Positions 26,361-34,779 of a stretch of DNA of 63,032 nucleotides are shown in pieces. The notes below the pieces were generated by a model, which searched no databases, was not told the DNA's origin, and saw only the letters and a list, made by a program, of their open reading frames with translations. The number at the start of each line of letters is the position of its first letter. The first letter of the stretch is position 1. The position numbers were made by a program, and so were the translations under genes. Source of the DNA: Pseudomonadota bacterium (GTDB lineage Bacteria; Pseudomonadota; Gammaproteobacteria; Burkholderiales; Burkholderiaceae_B); assembly GCA_023423975.1 (NCBI GenBank), contig JAFAEO010000055.1:1-63032 (forward strand). Direction: 5' to 3'.

Positions 26361-27337
26361 GACTTGATTTCCTGCAAGGGCACCAGCGGCGTATGACAGC
26401 GCACCGCCCTGTCGCCATAGCTGATCAGTTCCGGACGTTCACGCACGCAACGCTCCTGGGCGATAGGACAGCGCGGCGAAAGCAGACAGCCCGACGGGCG
26501 ATCATATTGCCCGGGCACCATGCCAGGCAGCGTAGACAAACGCCGCGAACCACGACACGATTCAGGAATAGAGGCAATCAATGCCCGCGTGTACGGATGC
26601 GCCGGTTCAAAAAAAACGTCCCGCACCGCACCGGTTTCGGCAACTTGTCCTGCATACATGACCACCACACGCTGCGCAACTTCCGAGACGACCGCCAGGT
26701 CGTGCGTAATCATGAGCAAAGCCATGCCGCGTTCTTTTTGCAAACGTAGCAGCAAGTCCATGATTTGCGCCTGGATCGTCACATCCAGTGCAGTAGTAGG
26801 TTCGTCGGCAATCAATAAGCGCGGCTCACAGGCGATCGCCATGGCAATGGCCACACGCTGGCTCATCCCGCCGGATAGCTGATGCGGATAAGCCGACAGA
26901 CGGCGTTCGGGATCGGGAATTTCCACTTCACGCATCAGTTCAATGGCGCGCTTGCGGCGAGCCTTGCGATCAAGGCCAATATGCACCTTGAGTACTTCCT
27001 CGATTTGAAAGCCAACGGTATAGCTGGGATTTAACGCAGTCATCGGATCCTGGAAAATCATGGCGATATCTTTGCCGATGATCTTGCGCTTTTGCTTGGC
27101 AGTCAACGCAGACAGTTCCTGTCCATCAAACAGCATCTGCTCCGCAGTCACGTTACCCTGCCCGTCCAGCAAGCCCATCATCGCCATCATGGACACCGAT
27201 TTGCCCGAACCGGACTCGCCCACAATACCCAGCAGCTCGCCCTGGTCTACAGTCAAATCAACCCCATCGACAGCAAGAAAGGGTTTGTCTTTGGTGCCAA
27301 ACCGCACGCACAGGTTACGGATGTTCAATAAACTCAT
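26357..27337 (-). CDS. dppD: Dipeptide-type ABC transporter ATP-binding protein (DppD-like)
   Basis: A 326-residue ATPase paired with DppF. Walker A GESGSGKSVSMMAMMGLL, Q-loop IAMIFQDPMTALNPSYTV, signature LSGGMSQRVAIAMAIA, Walker B LLIADEPTTALDVT, H-loop MITHDLAVV, and a C-terminal Cys-rich extension (SGCLLSPRCPIAQERC). It overlaps dppF by 4 bp and lies about 10 bp from dppC, so the cassette genes are co-transcribed and probably translationally coupled. Confidence 0.92.
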   Translation of the reverse strand: MSLLNIRNLCVRFGTKDKPFLAVDGVDLTVDQGELLGIVGESGSGKSVSMMAMMGLLDGQGNVTAEQMLFDGQELSALTAKQKRKIIGKDIAMIFQDPMTALNPSYTVGFQIEEVLKVHIGLDRKARRKRAIELMREVEIPDPERRLSAYPHQLSGGMSQRVAIAMAIACEPRLLIADEPTTALDVTIQAQIMDLLLRLQKERGMALLMITHDLAVVSEVAQRVVVMYAGQVAETGAVRDVFFEPAHPYTRALIASIPESCRGSRRLSTLPGMVPGQYDRPSGCLLSPRCPIAQERCVRERPELISYGDRAVRCHTPLVPLQEIKS

Positions 27338-27346
27338 TCGTGTCTC

Positions 27347-28267
27347 CTATGCTGCGCGCTTCAGTTTGGGATCCAGCGCATCGCGCAGGCCATCGCCCAC
27401 CAGATTGATGGCCAGCACCGTGAGTAGAATGGTCAGGCCGGGAAAGGTGACCACCCACCAGGCACTGGTAATGTAATCGCGCGCCGTGGCAAGCATTGTG
27501 CCCCACTCGGGTGCCGGCGGCTGCACACCCAGCCCCAGAAAGCCCAGGGCTGCGATGTCCAGGATGGCCGAAGAGAACCCCAGCGTCGCCTGCACGATCA
27601 GCGGCGCCATACAGTTGGGCAGTACGGTGATAAACATCAGACGCAGTACACCGGCGCCAGTGACCCTGGATGCCATGACGTAGTCCTTGCTCAGTTCGCT
27701 CATGGCCGAGGCACGCACAATACGCATATAACCGGGCAGGCCCACGACCGCAATCGCAATCATTGCATTTGTGATACCGGGACCGAGTACCGCCATGATC
27801 GCAATGGCCAGCAGAACCGATGGCAAAGACATCATAATGTCGGCCATGCGCATAAGCACCCGCCCTGCCGTATTCGGAAAAAAAGCCGCCAGCAGGCCAA
27901 GCAGAATGCCCGGCACAAGTGTGATAATCACAGCTGAAAAGCCAATGACCAGCGACAGCCGTGCGCCATGCATCAGTCGCGAAAGAATGTCCCGCCCCGC
28001 TTCATCGGTGCCCAGCAGATAGGCGGCGCTGCCTCCTTGCTGCCAGGCCGGCGGTTGCAGCATATGATCGCGAAACTGCATCAAGGGATCATACGGAGCC
28101 AGCCAGGGCGCCAGCACGGCGGCCAGCACCATGAGCACCAGAAAACAGAAGCCGGCAACCGCGCCACGGTTGTTGGAAAAGCTGACGATAAACTCGCGCA
28201 GGGGCGACGGATACGAGATGACGCTGGTCGTTGCTGCGCCGGTTTCTGCCACAGAGAGTTGATTCAT
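27347..28267 (-). CDS. dppC: Dipeptide-type ABC transporter permease (DppC-like)
   Basis: A 306-residue inner-membrane permease with an N-terminal cytoplasmic segment and about six helices. The DppC/OppC hallmark LGTDEAGRDILSRLMHGARLSL and the EAA-loop region RASAMSELSKDYVMASRVTGAG are present; the C-terminus ends NLVGDGLRDALDPKLKR, a standard OppC ending. I place the start at the ATG at 28267 because AAGGA sits 7 nt before it and the longer frame runs back into dppB. Confidence 0.92.
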   Translation of the reverse strand: MNQLSVAETGAATTSVISYPSPLREFIVSFSNNRGAVAGFCFLVLMVLAAVLAPWLAPYDPLMQFRDHMLQPPAWQQGGSAAYLLGTDEAGRDILSRLMHGARLSLVIGFSAVIITLVPGILLGLLAAFFPNTAGRVLMRMADIMMSLPSVLLAIAIMAVLGPGITNAMIAIAVVGLPGYMRIVRASAMSELSKDYVMASRVTGAGVLRLMFITVLPNCMAPLIVQATLGFSSAILDIAALGFLGLGVQPPAPEWGTMLATARDYITSAWWVVTFPGLTILLTVLAINLVGDGLRDALDPKLKRAA

Positions 28268-28277
28268 GATGTCGTCC

Positions 28278-29306
28278 TTACTTTGCATGACGGATCCGTG
28301 GGTTGACAACACCATAAACGATGTCCACCACCAGATTGACCAGGATGATCAGGACGGCCACGATCAACAGGCCATTTTGCACCACCGGGTAGTCGCGCCG
28401 GAAAATGGCATCAACCAGCCACTTGCCGATGCCCGGCCAGGAGAAAATAGTTTCCGTGAGCACGGCGCCGCCAATCAGCGTGCTGATTTGCAGACCAATC
28501 ACTGTTACCACGGAAATCATGGCGTTGCGCAACGTATGGACAAAGATGACTCGTCGTGGCGACAGCCCTTTGGCCCTGGCGGTTCGGACATAATCTTCGC
28601 CCATGACTTCAAGCATGGAAGAGCGAGTCATCCGCGAGATGACCGCCAGCGGGATGGTGCCCAGCACAACAGAGGGCAGAATCAGGTGCATGACCGCATC
28701 CAGGAAAGCGCCGCTGTTGTATTCGGGGTCCTGGATCTGCGCGATCACCGAGTCGATCAACATGAAGCCGGTATAGGGCTGCACGTCATAGGTCAGGCTG
28801 ATACGGCCAGAAACCGGCGTCCAGCCCAGATAGGACGAAAACAGCATGATCAGCATCAAGCCCCACCAGAAAATCGGCATGGAGTATCCGGTCAGCGACA
28901 AGCCCATGACCCCATGGTCAAGGAATGTGCCACGCTTGATGGCGGCCAGCACGCCCAGCAAAATGCCGAAGACCGTGCCAAACAACAGGGCACAGATACC
29001 CAGCTCCAGCGTGGCCGGAAACAGGGATGCAAATTCTCCCCAGACACTACTCTGGCTGGAAAAAGACTTGCCAAAATCACCCTGCAGCAAACCGCCCAGA
29101 TAGTTCAGATATTGGATATGCAGCGGCTGATCCAGCCCAAGCCGCGCCATGATGGATTTGTACATTTCCGGGTCAACATTGCGTTCACCCAGCATCGTCA
29201 TCACCGGATCACCGGGAATCATATGAATAAGAAGAAACGTCAAGATCGTGATGCCGAAAAATGTCGGCATCAGAATCGCCAGACGTCGGAGAATAAAGGA
29301 AAACAT
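28278..29306 (-). CDS. dppB: Dipeptide-type ABC transporter permease (DppB-like)
   Basis: A 342-residue permease partner of DppC. The start MFSFILRRLAILMPTFFGITI is the classic DppB/OppB opening, followed by HMIPGDPVMTMLG, the periplasmic loop with LGLDQPLHIQYLNYLGGLLQGDFGKSF (given here only as family landmark, positions about 75-105), the EAA loop with YVRTARAKGLS, and the end DIVYGVVNPRIRHAK. A longer frame reaches 29432 but its first 42 residues do not resemble the family. A hairpin separates it from the substrate-binding gene upstream. Confidence 0.92.
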   Translation of the reverse strand: MFSFILRRLAILMPTFFGITILTFLLIHMIPGDPVMTMLGERNVDPEMYKSIMARLGLDQPLHIQYLNYLGGLLQGDFGKSFSSQSSVWGEFASLFPATLELGICALLFGTVFGILLGVLAAIKRGTFLDHGVMGLSLTGYSMPIFWWGLMLIMLFSSYLGWTPVSGRISLTYDVQPYTGFMLIDSVIAQIQDPEYNSGAFLDAVMHLILPSVVLGTIPLAVISRMTRSSMLEVMGEDYVRTARAKGLSPRRVIFVHTLRNAMISVVTVIGLQISTLIGGAVLTETIFSWPGIGKWLVDAIFRRDYPVVQNGLLIVAVLIILVNLVVDIVYGVVNPRIRHAK

Positions 29307-29388
29307 GAGGCCAGCCTCCGTGGACACGCAGGCCATATGAGATATGACCGGTTCTATTACACGTGTCCTGAAAAAACATATGACAAAG

Positions 29389-29417
29389 CGAAAGCCGCCC
29401 GCTCGGGGCAGCCTTCG
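29389..29417 (-). terminator. Stem-loop between the binding-protein gene and dppB
   Basis: On the minus strand CGAAGGCTGCCC pairs with GGGCGGCTTTCG (two G-T pairs) around CGAGC. There is only a short U-tract, so it probably ends transcription partially or protects the upstream mRNA, giving more binding protein than permease, as is common for ABC operons. Confidence 0.6.
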
Positions 29418-29444
29418 TTTTGGCTCCTGCAAAAGTCGAAATCG

Positions 29445-31043
29445 TTACTTCAGACTGACGCCATAGAATTGAAAGAGGCCGAAAGGACTGATCTTGAAGC
29501 CTTCGACTTTCTTGTTCATGGGGACATTCACGATTGATGTGCCGATAGGCGACATGGGCATCTGTTCATGGAAGATTTTCTGGGCTTCCTTGTACAGTTT
29601 GGTGCGCTCTTGCTTGTCGGTCACACGCTTGGCCTTGACCACCAGGTCATCAAACGGTTTATAACAGAAGCGTGAATAATTGACGCCACCGACCGAGTTG
29701 CACGACAACAGGTTGCCCAGCCAATTGTCCGGGTCACCGTTATCGCCGGTCCACCCCACCATGATGGCGTCATGCGTACCCTGTTTGGCGCGCTTAAGAT
29801 ACTCGCCCCACTCGTAGGTACTGATTTTGACCTTGACACCGATTTTGGCCCAATCCGACTGGATCATCTCTGCCATCAGGCGGCCATTCGGGTTATAGGG
29901 GCGCACCACGGGCAAAGACCACAAGCCCATCTCAAACCCCTCGGGGTAGCCGGCTTTGGCCAGCAATTCCTTGGCTTTAGCCACGTCTGTCGGTCGGCTT
30001 TTGATCGTGTCGTCATAGGACCACTGGCTGGACGGCATGGGGCCATCGGCCAATACGCCCTGCCCGCCATAGACCGCCTTGATAATAGCCGGTTTGTTAA
30101 TGGCCATATCCAGCGCGATCCGCACTTCGGGTTTCTTTAATTGCTCTTTTTCGGTGTTGTAATAAATGAAACCCACGTTAAAGCCGGGATTGGACTGCAC
30201 TTTCAGATTGGGATCCTGCTTGAGGCGTTCAACATCGGCCGGCAAGGGATACGAAGCCAGCTGACACTCATTGGCCTTGAGCTTCTGGGCGCGTACAGAA
30301 GGATCTTTGGTGATGGCAAAGATCAGATTATCCACCAGCGGACCCTCTTTCTTGTCCCAATAGTCCTTGTTGGCCTTGTAGCGAATCTGGGCGTCTTTCT
30401 GGTAGCGCTCGAAAACGAACGGCCCGGTACCCAGTGGCTGCTGGTTGATCATCTCAGGCTTGCCGTCGGCCAGCAGTTTTTCCAGATACTCCTTGGAATG
30501 GATAATGGCAAACGGCATGGCCATGTTCTGCACAAACGCGGCGTCCACTTCGTTCAGGGTGAACTTGACCGTATGATCATCCACTTTTTCCACCGACTTC
30601 AGGTTCTTGTCCATACCCATATCAGTAAAGTATGGGAACTCGGTCGGATAAGCCTTACGAAACGGATGATCCTTACTCATCATTCGCTGGAACGTATACA
30701 CCACGTCATCTGCCGTCAGCCCGCGCGTGGGGGTGAAAAAGCGCGAAGTCTGAAACTTGACGCCTGGGCGCAGATGGAAGGTGTACACCAGCCCGTCTTC
30801 GGAAATATCCCATTTTTCAGCCAGTGCCGGGATCACTTCAGTGGAGCCACGCTCGAAACCCACCAGCCCGTTGTAGACTGTTTCGGCAGAGACATCGAAA
30901 TCGGTACCGGCGCTATATTGTGCTGTATCAAAACCGGCCGGGCTGCCTTCTGAGCAATAGACCAGTGTGCCTGCCGCCTGCGCTGTTGTCGCAAGTCCAC
31001 CTAGCAGGGCTGTCAGAATCATGCGTGTCGCATTTATCTTCAT
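29445..31043 (-). CDS. dppA: Periplasmic peptide-binding protein, DppA-like (copy nearest dppB)
   Basis: A 532-residue family 5 solute-binding protein. Signal peptide of about 22 residues (MKINATRMILTALLGGLATT, cleavage after AQA); mature protein starts AGTLVYCSEGSPAGFD, the DppA family opening. Other landmarks are VYTFHLRPGVKFQTSRFF, NQQPLGTGPFVF, and DNGDPDNWLGNLLSCNSVGG. Start at the ATG at 31043, since the extra 70 codons upstream are in the leader. It is very close in sequence to the second binding protein at 31295-32890, which precedes it. It feeds the DppBCDF importer; exact ligand (dipeptide, haem or other) unknown. Confidence 0.9.
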   Translation of the reverse strand: MKINATRMILTALLGGLATTAQAAGTLVYCSEGSPAGFDTAQYSAGTDFDVSAETVYNGLVGFERGSTEVIPALAEKWDISEDGLVYTFHLRPGVKFQTSRFFTPTRGLTADDVVYTFQRMMSKDHPFRKAYPTEFPYFTDMGMDKNLKSVEKVDDHTVKFTLNEVDAAFVQNMAMPFAIIHSKEYLEKLLADGKPEMINQQPLGTGPFVFERYQKDAQIRYKANKDYWDKKEGPLVDNLIFAITKDPSVRAQKLKANECQLASYPLPADVERLKQDPNLKVQSNPGFNVGFIYYNTEKEQLKKPEVRIALDMAINKPAIIKAVYGGQGVLADGPMPSSQWSYDDTIKSRPTDVAKAKELLAKAGYPEGFEMGLWSLPVVRPYNPNGRLMAEMIQSDWAKIGVKVKISTYEWGEYLKRAKQGTHDAIMVGWTGDNGDPDNWLGNLLSCNSVGGVNYSRFCYKPFDDLVVKAKRVTDKQERTKLYKEAQKIFHEQMPMSPIGTSIVNVPMNKKVEGFKISPFGLFQFYGVSLK

Positions 31044-31062
31044 TACAGTTCCTTTGAAAATA

Positions 31063-31103
31063 AGGTAAAAAGCCAGCCTCGTGCCGCAATCATGCGGGGG
31101 CTG
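31063..31103 (-). promoter_or_regulatory. Structured leader just upstream of dppA (copy nearest dppB)
   Basis: The transcript would form CAGCC...GGCTG with an inner CCGCA/TGCGG-type stem, followed by GGCTTTTTACC and then the ribosome binding site of dppA. The same GGCTGGCTTTTT element stands at the same distance before the paralogue at 32890. It may act as an attenuator or a small-RNA target; that is inference. Confidence 0.45.
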
Positions 31104-31294
31104 ACTTGAACAGCGCAAGGTTACAGACCGCTGATCGTGGAAACAATTAGGAAATACCCAAAGCCGCCGTCTTAAAAAGCGCGATCCTTGAACACAATCA
31201 GGGTCATTATGTAACCATATGATTCTCCCGCCCTTGCGCGCACACCGGCCCATCGCACGGCGTATGCATTGCAGACGGGAGCGTGCCGGTTTGT

Positions 31295-32890
31295 CTATTT
31301 CAGGCTGACGCCGAAAAATTGGTAGATGCCGAAAGGATTGATCTTGAAGCCGTCGACTTTCTTGCTCAAGGGTACGTTCACGAGCGCTGTGGCGATCGGC
31401 GACATGGGCATTTGTTCATGAAAGATTTTCTGCGCCTCTTTGTACAGTCTGGTGCGTTCTTGTTTATCGGTCAGACGTCTTGCACTGTTCAGCAGTTCAT
31501 CCATCGGTTTATAGCAAAAACGCGAAAAATTGCTGCCACCCACTGAATTGCATGACAGCAGATTGCCCAGCCAGTTGTCCGGATCGCCGTTGTCTCCTAC
31601 CCAGCCGACCATGATGACATCATGGGTTCCCTGCCGGGCGCGCTTAAGGTATTCACCCCATTCATAGGTATTGAGCTTGACCCTGACGCCAATTTTGGCC
31701 CAGTCGGCCTGGATCAGTTCCGCCGTCAGGCGACTATTGTGCAGGCGCGCCACCGGCAATGCCCACAAGCTCAGCTCAAATCCGTCAGGATAGCCTGCCT
31801 GCGCCAGCAGGACTTTGGCCTTTTCCAGATCGTGCGGACGACTTTTGATCGTATCATCATAGGACCATTGGCTGGGGGGCATGGGGCCCTCGGCCAATAC
31901 GCCCTGCCCGCGATACACGGCCTTGATAATCGCAGGCTTGTTGATGGCCATATCCAGCGCCACCCTCACCTGCGGTTTGCTCAATGGTCCTTTTTCCGTG
32001 TTGTAATAAACGTAACCCACGTTAAAGCCGGGGCCGGATAAAATCTTGATGTTGGGATCTTTTTTGAGTAGCTCGATATCTGCCGGCAAGGGACCGTACG
32101 CGATATGGCATTCGTTTGCCTTGAGTTTCTGCGCAGCCACAGCCGAATCTTTGGTGATGGAAAAAACCAGATTATCCACCATGGGGCCGTCTTCCTTGTT
32201 CCAATATTCCTTGTTGGCCTTGAAGCGTATCTGTGCGTCTTTCTGATAGCGTTGAAACACGAATGGTCCGGTGCCCAGCGGCTGCTGGTTGATCAGTTCC
32301 GGTTTGCCATCGGCAAGCAGCTTTTCCATGTATTCTTTGGAATGGATAACAGCAAACGACATGGCCAGGTTCTGCAAAAATGGCGCGTCCACTTCATTGA
32401 GCGTGAACTTCACGGTATAGTCATCCATTTTTTCCACCGACTTCAGATTTTTATCCAGGCCCATGTCGGTGAAATACGGAAAATCTGCCGGATAGGCCTG
32501 GCGAAACGGGTGGTCCTTGCGCATCATGCGCTCGAAAGTATAGACCACGTCGTCTGCGATAAACTCCCGTGTCGGCGTAAAAAAGCGCGTGGTATGGAAT
32601 TTGACACCGCGACGCAGATAGAACGTATATACCAAGCCATCTGCAGAAATGTCCCATTTTTCGGCCAGCGCCGGGATCACTTCTGTACCGCCTCGTTTGA
32701 AGGCGACCAGACCGTTAAAAACTGTTGCGGCCGATGCCTCGGAATCGGTGACCGCGACATATTGCGCGATGTCGAATCCGGCCGGGCTTGCCGATGAACA
32801 ATAAATCAAGGTGTCCCCTGCTGCGTGTGCGGTTGTCGCCGCGCCTGCGCACAGCATTGAGACCACGATGCGCGAAAAACATCTCTTCAT
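31295..32890 (-). CDS. Periplasmic peptide-binding protein, second DppA-like paralogue
   Basis: A 531-residue family 5 solute-binding protein, upstream copy of a tandem pair. Signal peptide MKRCFSRIVVSMLCAGAATT with cleavage near AHA; mature start AGDTLIYCSSASPAGFD. It aligns along its whole length with the next gene (shared blocks include WDISADGLVYTF versus WDISEDGLVYTF, and DNGDPDNWLGNLLSCNSVGG), so the pair arose by duplication. The ATG at 32890 has GAGGAAGG about 8 nt upstream; the ATG two codons earlier is too close to it. The two proteins probably give the single importer different ligand ranges. Confidence 0.9.
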   Translation of the reverse strand: MKRCFSRIVVSMLCAGAATTAHAAGDTLIYCSSASPAGFDIAQYVAVTDSEASAATVFNGLVAFKRGGTEVIPALAEKWDISADGLVYTFYLRRGVKFHTTRFFTPTREFIADDVVYTFERMMRKDHPFRQAYPADFPYFTDMGLDKNLKSVEKMDDYTVKFTLNEVDAPFLQNLAMSFAVIHSKEYMEKLLADGKPELINQQPLGTGPFVFQRYQKDAQIRFKANKEYWNKEDGPMVDNLVFSITKDSAVAAQKLKANECHIAYGPLPADIELLKKDPNIKILSGPGFNVGYVYYNTEKGPLSKPQVRVALDMAINKPAIIKAVYRGQGVLAEGPMPPSQWSYDDTIKSRPHDLEKAKVLLAQAGYPDGFELSLWALPVARLHNSRLTAELIQADWAKIGVRVKLNTYEWGEYLKRARQGTHDVIMVGWVGDNGDPDNWLGNLLSCNSVGGSNFSRFCYKPMDELLNSARRLTDKQERTRLYKEAQKIFHEQMPMSPIATALVNVPLSKKVDGFKINPFGIYQFFGVSLK

Positions 32891-32913
32891 TACCATTTCC
32901 TTCCTCTACCAGG

Positions 32914-32948
32914 TAAAAAAGCCAGCCTTGCCGCAGCAATACAAGGCT
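32914..32948 (-). promoter_or_regulatory. Terminator-like hairpin in the leader of the second binding-protein gene
   Basis: On the minus strand AGCCTTG pairs perfectly with CAAGGCT around an 11-base loop and is followed by GGCTTTTTT, then about 20 nt to the start codon. It looks like an intrinsic terminator placed inside a 5' leader, suggesting attenuation, or like the end of an upstream transcript. The element is repeated before the other copy. Confidence 0.5.
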
Positions 32949-33563
32949 CAATTGAATGGATAAAACACTACATAAAGAAAATTATGGAAAGCGGCGCACG
33001 CTTGTCGTGACATCCCTGGCAAAAGCCACCTGCCACCGAACGCATGATGTGTGCTTTCGACACGACACCGCACCTGTATTCGCTCATACTTCTGTCTGCT
33101 CCTTTTAATTATTGGCGGGACCTTACGTATGCTGCAGAACGGCTACACGGCGTCATCTGACAATTTTTCTCCCTGCGATTGGACATGTTCAAGTACCTCA
33201 AGTGCTTACATGTTGATGCGTTTGAAAGCGAAACGACTTGCTTTTTCACTCAACCAGCACGAGCGTTGATCTGCCACTTTGATCGTGACCCCGCTTGCTC
33301 GTTTGGAAAAATAAACGAAGATCAAAAAGGCTGCATTGATGAATATCAGAATGAGAGCCGGCGTATCACATGACGTTGCGGGCTTGGCGATGCAGACGCC
33401 CATTTCGTTTTCTGGTGTGCCGCTACTTACCATTTCCCACTATTACCCAAGCTACCACTTATAATCTTCGAAAATAGACAAAACATCCGTCGTGCATTCG
33501 TTAAGCGGCCGAGAGCATGGCGCCGTTGGCGTTCACCGGGATTAAGCCGCAAGAGGAGACAAC
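32949..33563. other. Intergenic region, no clear gene
   Basis: Divergent promoter region between the transporter operon and the lipoprotein hydrolase. Frames of 60-75 codons exist on both strands. The one at 33206-33433 (minus) contains a hydrophobic stretch ALILIFINAAFLIFVYF but has no convincing ribosome binding site or family, and I do not call it. A TATAAT stands at 33460-33465 about 100 bp before the hydrolase gene, without a good -35 box. Confidence 0.4.
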
Positions 33564-34598
33564 ATGGGTATTGCTATGCGAACTGTAGCGTTGGCGCTGC
33601 CAGCCATCGCACTATTGGCCGGATGCGCGCAAACCGGCGGGCTAAGCGTAAAGGAAGTCGGCAGCTATCACATCGGTGGCGAGCAGGTCACGCTAAAAGG
33701 TCTGCCGACCAAGAAAATGGTGTATAGCCCGGGCTCGCCACCGGTAACGCTGGATCCCAATGGCGATTTTGTCGCCGGGCAAATGTACACGCGTTACACC
33801 ATCCTGGAAAATCCGCGGGCCAGCGCACCCATGTTGCTGTGGCACGGCGGTGGGCTATCGGGTACGACGTACGAAACCAAGCCTGACGGCAAACCCGGCT
33901 GGGAAATGGATTTTCTGCGCGACGGCTGGAGTGTGTATGTAAGCGATGCGGTCGAACGCGGCCGTGCATCATGGGCGCGCTATCCTGAAATTTTCCAGGG
34001 AGAACCGGTGTTCCGCAGCAAAAAGGAAGCCTGGGAATTGTTCCGCATTGGCAAGACCTATGCGAGCGATCCGAAATCTCGGCAGGCCATCCCTGGCACC
34101 CTGTTCCCCATCGCCGACTTTGACCAGTTCACCAAGCAAAGCATACCGCGTTGGGCGACCAACGACGAACGCACGCAGCGCGCCTATGACCAGTATGTGC
34201 AACAAGCTTGCCCATGCGTGATCGTTGTGCATAGCCAGGGCGGCAATTTTGCACTGACCTCGGCACTGAAATACCCGGAAAAAGTCAAGGCCGTAGTACT
34301 GGTCGAACCCAGCGGTTCACCGGATCCTGATAAAACGGATCTGACGCCCTTGCGCAATGTGCCGATGTTATGGGTCTGGGGCGATTACATTCAAGACTAC
34401 CCATTCTGGAAGAGCATCAAGGAGCGTCAGGAACGTTTCCGCGCTGCTTTGAACCAGGCTGGCGGCCACGGTGACCTGCTGGATCTGCCGGCCAAGGGAA
34501 TTCATGGCAACAGCCACATGCTGATGATGGACACCAATTCCCGGCAAATATCAGAACTGATCCAGGATTGGTTAAAAAACCAGGGGCTGGTACGTTGA
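33564..34598 (+). CDS. Lipoprotein alpha/beta hydrolase (esterase-like)
   Basis: A 344-residue predicted lipoprotein: signal sequence ending in lipobox LLAGC with the lipidated Cys at residue 21. The alpha/beta-hydrolase core shows the oxyanion-region WHGGGLSG near residue 93, the nucleophile elbow VVHSQGGNFAL with Ser224, an acidic residue in LVEPSG near 248, and a late His in KGIHGNSHMLMM near 314-318. The elbow reads V-H-S-Q-G where many relatives have G-x-S-x-G. The ribosome binding site AGAGGAGA fits the ATG at 33564. Substrate unknown; the protein should face the periplasm or sit on the outer membrane. Monocistronic with its own terminator. Confidence 0.82.
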   Translation: MGIAMRTVALALPAIALLAGCAQTGGLSVKEVGSYHIGGEQVTLKGLPTKKMVYSPGSPPVTLDPNGDFVAGQMYTRYTILENPRASAPMLLWHGGGLSGTTYETKPDGKPGWEMDFLRDGWSVYVSDAVERGRASWARYPEIFQGEPVFRSKKEAWELFRIGKTYASDPKSRQAIPGTLFPIADFDQFTKQSIPRWATNDERTQRAYDQYVQQACPCVIVVHSQGGNFALTSALKYPEKVKAVVLVEPSGSPDPDKTDLTPLRNVPMLWVWGDYIQDYPFWKSIKERQERFRAALNQAGGHGDLLDLPAKGIHGNSHMLMMDTNSRQISELIQDWLKNQGLVR

Positions 34599-34722
34599 CG
34601 ATAATGACAATCCTTTGCCGCAATCTCACCTGTGCCAGGCCCATCCATCCGGCCTGAAACTGCGCCCCATGGCGGCGTTGGCAACGTCATGACGCCATCG
34701 GACGGATGCGCCAAACAAAAAC

Positions 34723-34752
34723 GGCCTGCAGCGCCAGGCTGCAGGCCTTTTT
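34723..34752. terminator. Strong terminator between convergent hydrolase and fumarase genes
   Basis: Perfect 9-bp stem GGCCTGCAG / CTGCAGGCC with a 7-base loop, followed by TTTTT on the plus strand and preceded by an A-rich run, so it may serve both directions. Confidence 0.88.
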
Positions 34753-34779
34753 ATTTCTCCTGAATGAAACTTCAATACA

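Noticed and set aside
28266..29537. Long plus-strand open frame (423 codons) across dppB
   Set aside because: It lies exactly antisense to the permease gene, has histidine/glutamine/aspartate-rich shadow composition and no recognisable domain; dppB has strong family motifs.
33206..33433. Possible 75-residue membrane peptide on the minus strand
   Set aside because: Hydrophobic stretch only, no ribosome binding site, no homologue recognised; the region is better explained as a divergent promoter region.
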